The notes under the pieces are model-generated. The model saw only the letters and a program-made list of their open reading frames with translations, was not told where the DNA came from and searched no databases. From NCBI GenBank assembly GCA_003215725.1, contig QCJX01000001.1, positions 138,288-202,287 of the forward strand: DNA of 64,000 nucleotides. Direction: 5' to 3'. The stretch's first letter is position 1. Each line of letters opens with the position of its first letter. The translations under genes were made by a program, and so were the position numbers. The DNA is from Prochlorococcus sp. AG-409-I11. GTDB taxonomy: Bacteria > Cyanobacteriota > Cyanobacteriia > PCC-6307 > Cyanobiaceae. Positions 56,932 to 64,000 of the stretch are shown piece by piece.

Positions 56932-57177
56932 CTATGAGTAAAAAAGAATTACTAAACCTTTTTTTGAAAAATGCGATTCTCTTTCCTCCCTGCTTAAGTC
57001 AAGTCCTACCTCCAAACCTTCTTTTACAGCATCCTCATAATGAGATTTAGAGAGATGAGGTCCATCTTGCTTGGATAATGCTGCGATACCTATAGGAGTT
57101 GCGTGCCAAAGAAATTTTGCTGTCTGACCTATTGCAGGATCATTTAAGGAGTCTTCTAAAAGTTCTTGAGTTGACAT
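56932..57177 (-). CDS. Hypothetical protein
   Basis: 81 aa: MSTQELLEDSLNDPAIGQTAKFLWHATPIGIAALSKQDGPHLSKSHYEDAVKEGLEVGLD... Confidence 0.5.
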   Translation of the reverse strand: MSTQELLEDSLNDPAIGQTAKFLWHATPIGIAALSKQDGPHLSKSHYEDAVKEGLEVGLDLSREERESHFSKKGLVILFYS

Positions 57178-57510
57178 GGTTTGAAGAACTCAAAGGGTTT
57201 AATTCTTTATAGCTTTACAAGAAAAAATGAAAAATGCGATAAATCAATTATTTTAAAACTGTTAGGTCAGGGAAAGTTAACTTAAAAAATCTTGATTTAA
57301 CAATAGAAATTGGTAGGCAGCTGAATTTAAAATGAAGTGGTTAATCCTAAGAAAATACAAAACTAAAAGAATGGTACAAAATAGATGGTGCTTTGCTGAT
57401 GTTAGACTTTAGATATCTATTTCAAAAAATATTGGCTGTATACTAATTGATAAAAAGAGTATTATTATTAAATTGTTTTTACAGGAGATAGAGTAAAGGT
57501 GCTGATCTGG

Positions 57511-57600
57511 ATGACCAGTCATGGGGTCCCTCTCCTTATAGTCTTGCTTGTAATTCTTATTGCTAACTTTGCAATAAAATCTGATTCTGGTCAGAAATGA
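57511..57600 (+). CDS. Putative 29-aa single-TM peptide
   Basis: MTSHGVPLLIVLLVILIANFAIKSDSGQK; AGGAG at 57483-57487 precedes an alternative in-frame GTG start at 57499. Confidence 0.3.
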   Translation: MTSHGVPLLIVLLVILIANFAIKSDSGQK

Positions 57601-57674
57601 ATTACAGAAAAATACCTTGTAATATAAGTAAAATAACAAAGCTTTTAAAAAATCAAATTCTATTTTTGTAGCTA

Positions 57675-58262
57675 ATGCTAAGGAATTTCCCACAAAAAGA
57701 AATACAATATATAATACCCTTCTTGCTAATTGTTCTGGGTTTTATTCTTACAGACTTTTTAGGGATATTTGAAAAATCAACATTGTCTTATTGGTCAGGT
57801 CGTTTGTTATATGAGCCATATAGGGTTATTACAACACACTTTGTTCATGGTGATACTAAGCATTTGCTTGCTAATACTTTTGGAATAGTTGTGTCTAGAT
57901 ACTCTTTAAACCAGCTAGGTATTAAAAATAATTATTTTTTCGTTTTACTTGTTGCCTTTTTGATCCCATTACAGGTATTTATTTTTTGGGCATTAGATAT
58001 TTTTATTTTCCATAATTTGCTTTCATTGGCAATTGGCTTTAGTGGTATTATCTTTGGTATTCATGGGTTTATTTTATTAACCTCGATTTATGGGAAGAAG
58101 AATTTTTTGGGTATTGAAATAACCTGTTCTAAGAACCTTGATATACGTAGAATTATGCTAACTCTTCTAACAATAGGATTTATATGGTCTTTTGTTCCTG
58201 GGATTAGTTTTGCAGGACACCTTTCTGGCTTCTTGGCTGGATTGATTTTATTTCTTCTCTAG
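57675..58262 (+). CDS. Rhomboid-family intramembrane protease-like
   Basis: THFVHGDTKHLLANTFG (HxxxN), GFSGIIFG (GxSG), FAGHLSGFLAGL (catalytic His). Confidence 0.8.
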   Translation: MLRNFPQKEIQYIIPFLLIVLGFILTDFLGIFEKSTLSYWSGRLLYEPYRVITTHFVHGDTKHLLANTFGIVVSRYSLNQLGIKNNYFFVLLVAFLIPLQVFIFWALDIFIFHNLLSLAIGFSGIIFGIHGFILLTSIYGKKNFLGIEITCSKNLDIRRIMLTLLTIGFIWSFVPGISFAGHLSGFLAGLILFLL

Positions 58263-58597
58263 ATGAATAATGTTTTAAATGCTTTTGATAAGGTTTTATC
58301 TAGTTAATCAAATATGCAAATTCTATAACTACAAAAAGTTAAGTGAAAAATGAAGATTTGGTTCTCCAGGTTGGCGAACTATTATGACGTTTATTTTAAC
58401 CTTTTATAGTGTATATTTGTTGATATATTGATTTTGCTGATTAAAAGTTGGATTGCTTTATTTAATAATAAAATTCACTCTAAAACTATCTAATTCAAAG
58501 TGGAAATATAAGGTTATTAAATATTTAAGTTACGAATTAGAATTGATTTCTACATCTGTATGTGATTATTATGTCAATAATTTTTCTATAGCTAGAA

Positions 58598-59593
58598 ATG
58601 ACCTTCTCAATGAAGGCTGTTGCTTTTTCCTCTGCACTTGCAATTACTACAACTTTAGCTGCATGTGGTGGTTCCAAAAATTCAAACTCTAATGTTCGTA
58701 TTATTGGTGCTGGAGCAACTTTTCCCGCAAAAATTTATACACGCTGGTTTTCTGATCTTGCCAAGTCTGGAGGCCCTAAAGTTAATTATCAATCTTTAGG
58801 TTCAGGATATGGGAGAAAATCATTTATTGATCAGACGGTCGATTTTGCTGCTTCTGATGATCCTATGAGCCCTGATGATATTGGAAAAGTTACTCGTGGT
58901 TTAGTTCAAATTCCTGTAGTTGGAGGCACAATTGCATTTGGTTATAACAATCCTGGTTGTGATTTGAAATTATCTCAAAAGCAAGCTGTTCTTGTAGCTA
59001 TGGGGAAAATTAATGATTGGAATGAACTTGGCTGTCCTTCAGGAAAACTAACTTGGGTTCATCGTTCTGATGGCTCCGGCACTACTAAAGCATTCACTAA
59101 TTCCATGCAGGTTTTTTCTGGCGAGTGGACTTTGGGCTCAGGTAAGTCAGTTAAATGGCCGGCAGGTGTAGGTGGGAAAGGTAATGCAGGTGTTGCAGGA
59201 ATTATCCGTAATACTCCAGGTGCTATTGGCTATATAAACCAGTCTTATATCAAGGGTGAGATTCGCTCTGCAGCCCTTCAAAACCTTGCTGGTGAGTACA
59301 TCAAACCAAGTAGTGAATCGGCTAGTATCGCGTTAAATGGAATTGAGCTAGATATAAATTTGGCAGGCAACAATCCAAACCCAACTAGAAGAGGAGCTTA
59401 TCCAATATCCTCTCTTACATGGATTTTGGCCTATGAAACTGGAAATGGCTCTAAAACAGATTCGATAAAAGAATTTTTAGGTTATATCTTAAGTGAAGAA
59501 TCACAAAGCAAGGCTTCTGTCTTGGGTTTTGTTCCTCTTAAGGGTGAAATTTTAAGTAAATCACGTGCTGCAGTAAAGCGTATTAGTAATTAA
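58598..59593 (+). CDS. pstS: Phosphate ABC transporter substrate-binding protein
   Basis: Lipobox TTLAACGG; VRIIGAGATFPAKIYTRWFSDLAKSGGPKVNYQSLGSGYGRKSFIDQTVDFAASDDPM. Confidence 0.93.
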   Translation: MTFSMKAVAFSSALAITTTLAACGGSKNSNSNVRIIGAGATFPAKIYTRWFSDLAKSGGPKVNYQSLGSGYGRKSFIDQTVDFAASDDPMSPDDIGKVTRGLVQIPVVGGTIAFGYNNPGCDLKLSQKQAVLVAMGKINDWNELGCPSGKLTWVHRSDGSGTTKAFTNSMQVFSGEWTLGSGKSVKWPAGVGGKGNAGVAGIIRNTPGAIGYINQSYIKGEIRSAALQNLAGEYIKPSSESASIALNGIELDINLAGNNPNPTRRGAYPISSLTWILAYETGNGSKTDSIKEFLGYILSEESQSKASVLGFVPLKGEILSKSRAAVKRISN

Positions 59594-59908
59594 ATTAAGA
59601 GATATGGTTTATTTAAAGTAAGATTGAATTTGATTATTAATTTTTCTTGAAATGATGCACCATACGCAGATCTCTTAAATTATGAGAATTGTATTTATTA
59701 ATAGAATTTAAATTATGATCAAATATATATGTAAATATCTTTCTTTCGTAAGACTCCTGATTGAAAACTAACATGGTAAGTAGGTTTAGACTTTAAATTT
59801 TTAAACAAAAAGAACTTTAATAAGTAAAATCTGCTTCAATAAAAAATATTTTCCGTTACTTTCTCTTTCTCAACTTCAATGATAATTTAACTAGTAATAA
59901 GTAAACCC

Positions 59909-60028
59909 ATGAGCGCCAATGAAATCCAACTAGTCAGTCAGTCAATTGCTTTCCACCCCTTAGCTGTTTTGGTAGGACTTGGTATATTGATATATATATC
60001 GAGAAGGGACTACTATTCCATGAAATAA
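59909..60028 (+). CDS. Putative 39-aa membrane peptide
   Basis: MSANEIQLVSQSIAFHPLAVLVGLGILIYISRRDYYSMK; below ORF track cut-off. Confidence 0.35.
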   Translation: MSANEIQLVSQSIAFHPLAVLVGLGILIYISRRDYYSMK

Positions 60029-60251
60029 ATTTGAAATATTAGAAGAAGTTAGACAAAAAGATTTTAATTAAAGTATTGTGTAGATTAATTTCTGAAGTTC
60101 ATGCTTTTATGAATAATTCAGAAATCCCTCATAGAGATATCAAGAAGTTATTTCTATGAATTGGCTTAGTTGCTTTGTGTGGTCATGACACGACCGACAT
60201 CTTTACTCAAGTTAACCTTAATGTTTGTTATAATTTATAGAAAAAGGAGTC

Positions 60252-60446
60252 TTGGAAGAAATGTCTTATGAACCTGGGAGCACTCAGTGCAGAGGTCTTA
60301 TTACTGCGAAAGATAATCTCTTAAGCGCAATGAATGCTTTAAATAAAATTGATAATATTGATCATATTCATATGAAATTAAAAGAAATATATAGAGAATT
60401 AGACGAAATTCATGAGAGCAGAAAAGTAATAGAGAATGAGATTTGA
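60252..60446 (+). CDS. Small coiled-coil hypothetical
   Basis: 64 aa ORF preceded by a purine-rich aaaaaggag site; TTG start at 60252 or in-frame ATG at 60261. Confidence 0.5.
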   Translation: MEEMSYEPGSTQCRGLITAKDNLLSAMNALNKIDNIDHIHMKLKEIYRELDEIHESRKVIENEI

Positions 60447-60673
60447 TGAGTAGTATGATTACGTGGTTATTCTGAGACCTTAGCTTTCCGTTAACTTTAT
60501 TTGTTGGAAAAAAATTGCAAAATTATTTATTAATCGTATCGCATGAGTAGAAAATTCTTTATATGCCTTTTTCTATTTAGCTTGTTTTATATATAAAAGT
60601 TAAATTAATGGTTTAGCATAATGAATTGTTTTTTGTATTACATAATCTTTGGATGTTCTAAGACCTTGTCATT

Positions 60674-61339
60674 TTGGCTACATATCTTGTTACTGGTGCT
60701 AATCGTGGAATAGGCCTTGAGTATTGCCGTCAGTTAAAAGCCAAAGGTGAAACTGTTATTGCAGTCTGTAGATCCTCTTCTCCTGAGCTTGATAAATTGT
60801 GTGTAAATATTCAGTCAGGCATTGACATTACTTCTGAAAACTCACTCTCATATCTTAGGGACAAATTCAGCAATATAAAAATAAATGTATTGATTCACAA
60901 TGCAGGAGTTGCTCAAAACAATTCCTTTCAGAATTTAGATGCAGAAAGTATTAGGACTCAGTTTGAAGTAAACGCTCTAGCTCCTTTGCTTCTTACCAAG
61001 GTTTTAATTGGAAGTTTAATTCAAGGGTCAAAGGTTATTTTGATGACTAGTCGAATGGGTTCGATTGGAGACAACACCTCTGGAGGTCTTTATGGATACA
61101 GGATGTCTAAAGTAGCTATGTGTATGGCAGGAAAATCTTTATCTATTGATTTATATCCTTTAGGAATTCCCGTAGCTATGTTGCATCCAGGTTTGGTGAG
61201 TACCCGCATGACTGGATTTACACCGAATGGGATTACAACTCAGAAATCTGTTGAAGGTCTTTTGCAGAGAATAGACTCTTTGACTTTGCAGAGCACAGGA
61301 TCCTTTTGGCATTCAAATGGAGAAATCTTGCCTTGGTAA
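60674..61339 (+). CDS. Short-chain dehydrogenase/reductase
   Basis: YLVTGANRGIGLEYCRQL; IHNAGVAQ; SRMGS...YGYRMSKVA; TTG start. Confidence 0.88.
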   Translation: MATYLVTGANRGIGLEYCRQLKAKGETVIAVCRSSSPELDKLCVNIQSGIDITSENSLSYLRDKFSNIKINVLIHNAGVAQNNSFQNLDAESIRTQFEVNALAPLLLTKVLIGSLIQGSKVILMTSRMGSIGDNTSGGLYGYRMSKVAMCMAGKSLSIDLYPLGIPVAMLHPGLVSTRMTGFTPNGITTQKSVEGLLQRIDSLTLQSTGSFWHSNGEILPW

Positions 61340-61490
61340 TGGAATGTAAGTTGATAGTAATTTTGCAAATTAGACAAAAATTCTTATTCTTTATTTCTTT
61401 TTCGGAGAGGCTATTAGCGGCTTTCGGTAAAAAAACTTGCCAAAGTCCTTCTTCTAAGCAATAATAAATTCTGTAGCAAAAGCTACATAA

Positions 61491-61549
61491 CACGTTCACC
61501 TTGTTTTGCAAGGCGCAGTTCGTCTCAAGCCATGGAACGGGGACTTGAG
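61491..61549 (+). promoter_or_regulatory. Candidate glutamine-II (Downstream-peptide) riboswitch
   Basis: CGTTC(A)/GAACG P1 (61493-61497 / 61535-61539), CCTTG-TTTTG-CAAGG P2 (61499-61513), CGCAG...GCCATGGAACG core, and CTCAAG/CTTGAG pseudoknot helix (61524-61529 / 61544-61549), directly upstream of a short YRG peptide ORF. Confidence 0.8.
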
Positions 61550-61567
61550 CTAACTCGGACAACTTCC

Positions 61568-61669
61568 ATGACGCTTACCTATCGAGGCCACAAGTACCAG
61601 CAACATAAATTAGCTTCAGAAAAGCAACACGTTGTTTTAGTTTATAGAGGCAAGCAGTATCAGCGTTAA
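61568..61669 (+). CDS. DUF4278-like short peptide
   Basis: MTLTYRGHKYQQHKLASEKQHVVLVYRGKQYQR, 33 aa, duplicated YRGxxYQ motif. Confidence 0.75.
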   Translation: MTLTYRGHKYQQHKLASEKQHVVLVYRGKQYQR

Positions 61670-61694
61670 ATTAAAGCTGAAAATTAAACTCAAT

Positions 61695-61718
61695 GCCCTC
61701 TTTTATGAGGGCTTTTTT
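61695..61718 (+). terminator. Intrinsic terminator
   Basis: GCCCTC-ttttat-GAGGGC-TTTTTT. Confidence 0.9.
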
Positions 61719-61733
61719 ATTGAATAAAAAGTT

Positions 61734-61895
61734 TTAAAGAGCAAAAGATAGAGGTTCCATTTCTTTTGATAGTTCAGGAACCTCTTGCATAAGTGGAATA
61801 AGGGCTTTAGAAAGCTCCTCCTCACTTGAGAATCCAAGAACGTCAACCTTAGTTTTACCTAAAGAACTAGCTAAGTTTTCTTGTGTTCCAATCAT
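61734..61895 (-). CDS. Putative 53-aa small protein
   Basis: MIGTQENLASSLGKTKVDVLGFSSEEELSKALIPLMQEVPELSKEMEPLSFAL; fills the gap after the terminator; below track cut-off. Confidence 0.4.
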   Translation of the reverse strand: MIGTQENLASSLGKTKVDVLGFSSEEELSKALIPLMQEVPELSKEMEPLSFAL

Positions 61896-62076
61896 TAGAG
61901 TTTTTTTTTCAATTAAAGCTGCAATAAAGGTAAATCAAGGCCAAGATGTTGAGATCCGAACAGAGAAAAGGGTTTTTATGAATTAGTTTTTGTGAAACCT
62001 TGCGATTTATTTTACTGTTATAAACAAATAATTTAAAGTCATAGTCTTATAATAAAACTCGATTAACTTAATTGTT

Positions 62077-62721
62077 GTGGAAAAAAGACTATTGCTTGAT
62101 TCTCAAAGAGAAAAGGAAGATAAAAATGATGATAAGATATTTTATTCTCAACCAAGATTTGTGCATCACTTGGATAATGCATTTAGATCCAGACTTACGA
62201 AACTTTACAAGGAAAAAATACCATCCGAATCTATAGTTTTAGACTTGATGAGTAGCTGGGTAAGCCATTTGCCTGAAGATGTTATTTATAAAAAAGTTAT
62301 TGGTCACGGAATGAATAAAGAAGAATTAAAGAAGAATAAAAGGTTAGACTCTTTTTGGGTTCAGGATTTAAATAAAAACCAGAAGATACCGCTTGATAAC
62401 TGTTCTGTAGATGTAGTCTTAATGGTTGCAGCTTGGCAATATTTACAAGAACCAGAAAGAATTTCTGCAGAGCTTAATAGAATCATTAGAGGAAATGGTC
62501 AATTGATAGTTTCGTTTTCTAACCGAGCGTTCTGGTCTAAAGCTCCCAGAATATGGGTTGAAGGTAACTATATTCAGCATATAAATTATATAAAAGCTGT
62601 ACTTGTTGCACAGGGATGGAGGAATCCTGAGCATATTGCAGAAAAGACATCCTCTAATAACCTATTAGGTTTTTGGGGTGGAGAAGGTGATCCTTTCTAT
62701 TCAGTAATGGTTACTAAATGA
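62077..62721 (+). CDS. SAM-dependent methyltransferase-like protein
   Basis: SIVLDLMSSWVSHLPEDV...VDVVLMVAAWQYLQEPERISAELNRIIRGNGQLIVSFSNR; GTG start. Confidence 0.8.
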   Translation: MEKRLLLDSQREKEDKNDDKIFYSQPRFVHHLDNAFRSRLTKLYKEKIPSESIVLDLMSSWVSHLPEDVIYKKVIGHGMNKEELKKNKRLDSFWVQDLNKNQKIPLDNCSVDVVLMVAAWQYLQEPERISAELNRIIRGNGQLIVSFSNRAFWSKAPRIWVEGNYIQHINYIKAVLVAQGWRNPEHIAEKTSSNNLLGFWGGEGDPFYSVMVTK

Positions 62722-62875
62722 TGAATTTAGATAGTTGTTAGATAGTTGATTTTTGATAAGTTACTTTTCATTCCCGTAATAAGAATTTAAGATAACTGTT
62801 AAAGAGTAAAATTGATAGATAATTATTTGCCTTTGCTTTAGTAAATTATGAATATGTTGCACTTTTACAGCAATC

Positions 62876-63091
62876 ATGGCTTTAGATGAACTCAAAGCTT
62901 TTTTGCAAAAGATGCAAGAAGAACCAGAATTAAAGAATCAGGTTTTGTCTTCTTCTACAGCCGATGATGTAGCTCAAATCGCTTTAAAGCTTGGTTATGA
63001 ATTCTCTGGGGATGAGTTGCTCAGATTTTCAGGTAAAAAAGTTGGGAAGGTCACAGTTCATAAGAATGATGTTCCTGGCGAGTACAACTGA
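62876..63091 (+). CDS. Nif11-like leader-peptide domain protein
   Basis: MALDELKAFLQKMQEEPELKNQVLSSSTADDVAQIALKLGYEFSGDELLRFSGKKVGKVTVHKNDVPGEYN. Confidence 0.8.
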   Translation: MALDELKAFLQKMQEEPELKNQVLSSSTADDVAQIALKLGYEFSGDELLRFSGKKVGKVTVHKNDVPGEYN

Positions 63092-63430
63092 TTCCCAAAT
63101 TTCGTATGGAAATCTTTTTTAATGTCTTGTTTTAAGAGTCAAATTGAATTAAAAATTTTTTTAGATAATTCCCTTTAGGTTTTTGCTTGTCTATATAGCT
63201 TCTTTTCGGCAACGAATCCCGGTAATCCCTTCGCAGCATTTGGTTCTTAAGGATATAGCTTTTGCCTTTATTGGGATCGGGACTTGTTGATGCTTTGAAA
63301 AAACAAGGAGTTGTGTGGATTAGTTTTCAAAAATTCTTTATTTAGTAAATGAAGAGCTTTAACTATTCCGCACATATTAATTGAGCAGCTTGTAGGGTTC
63401 GGGGCGTATTTTGCCTTGCACTCTTAAATT

Positions 63431-64000
63431 ATGCAGACCTACGGAAATCCAGACGTCACATATGGGTGGTGGGTTGGTAATTCTGTAGTGACCAACAAGT
63501 CAAGCCGATTTATTGGCTCACATGTTGCGCATACAGGATTGATTGCTTTCAATGCAGGAGCTATCACCCTTTTTGAATTAGCTCGATATGACCCTTCTTT
63601 GCCAATGGGTCACCAGGGATTGATATTCCTGCCTCATTTGGCTTCTCTAGGTATTGGCTTTGACCAGGCTGGTGCATGGACAGGTTATGGAATTACCTTC
63701 ATAGCTGTTTTCCATTTGATCTGTTCGATGGTCTATGCAGGTGCTGGACTATTGCATTCCGTTGTTTTCAGCGAGGATACTCAAAACAGTTCAGGACTTT
63801 TTGCAGATGATCGCCCAGAACATCGCCAAGCCAAGAGATTCAAGTTGGAATGGGATAACCCAGACAACCAAACTTTCATCCTTGGTCATCACCTGATTTT
63901 CATGGGTGTGGCATGTGCTTGGTTTGTTGAGTGGGCCAGGGTCCATGGTATTTATGACCCTTCCATCGAAGCTGTTCGTCAAGTTAATTACAACCTTGAT
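63431..64000 (+). CDS. pcb: Chlorophyll a/b-binding antenna protein Pcb (IsiA/CP43 family), 3' end beyond window
   Basis: MQTYGNPDVTYGWWVGNSVVTNKSSRFIGSHVAHTGLIAFNAGAITLFELARYDPSLPMGHQGLIFLPHLASLG; open to the window edge; absent from ORF track. Confidence 0.93.
   Translation, partial: MQTYGNPDVTYGWWVGNSVVTNKSSRFIGSHVAHTGLIAFNAGAITLFELARYDPSLPMGHQGLIFLPHLASLGIGFDQAGAWTGYGITFIAVFHLICSMVYAGAGLLHSVVFSEDTQNSSGLFADDRPEHRQAKRFKLEWDNPDNQTFILGHHLIFMGVACAWFVEWARVHGIYDPSIEAVRQVNYNLD

Noticed and set aside
59595-59678. TTAAGAGAT...ATCTCTTAA inverted repeat after pstS
   Set aside because: Only 9-bp arms separated by 66 nt in AT-rich sequence; may be chance.
61233-61562. Minus ORF of 109 aa
   Set aside because: Runs antisense across the SDR 3' end and the riboswitch; no family resemblance.
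61532-61669. In-frame upstream ATG (MERGLELTRTTSMTLTYRG...) as peptide start
   Set aside because: That ATG is part of the conserved CCATGGAACG riboswitch core; ATG at 61568 fits the YRG-family start better.

Overview
This window reads as a contiguous piece of a low-light-type Prochlorococcus chromosome. It is AT-rich and densely packed, with a Pcb antenna gene, an Hli protein, a petCA/tatC cluster, psaF/psaJ and ctaCDE/ctaAB. About 1-56.5 kb is ordinary core genome: chlorophyll synthesis, NDH-1, topA, cytochrome oxidase, heme A/O, groEL, petCA, psaFJ, tsaD, gltX, tRNA-Asp, tRNA-Trp, rplS, map, hemL and xth. About 56.5-63.4 kb is looser and accessory-like: small orphan ORFs, a solo PstS, a rhomboid-like protein, an SDR, a Nif11-like leader-domain peptide, and a structured RNA in front of a 33-aa DUF4278-like peptide. 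I found no CRISPR array, IS element, prophage or rRNA. The strongest non-coding signal is a candidate glutamine-II ('Downstream-peptide') riboswitch at ~61491-61549. This is a described RNA class, but the ORF track misses both it and its peptide. Other notable structure: a perfect 26-bp inverted repeat between hflC-like and hemL; a perfect 20-bp inverted repeat inside an orphan acidic CDS; repeat-driven protein tails (TopA, GroEL, an NK-repeat lipoprotein, and an HTH protein with a degenerate repeat N-terminus); and a DciA/DUF721 protein with a C-terminal CxxC/CxxC motif. I recovered several genes missing from the ORF track: partial PBP, psaJ, hli, the DUF4278 peptide, small ORFs and partial pcb. 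I cannot demonstrate a wholly new biological system from this sequence alone.
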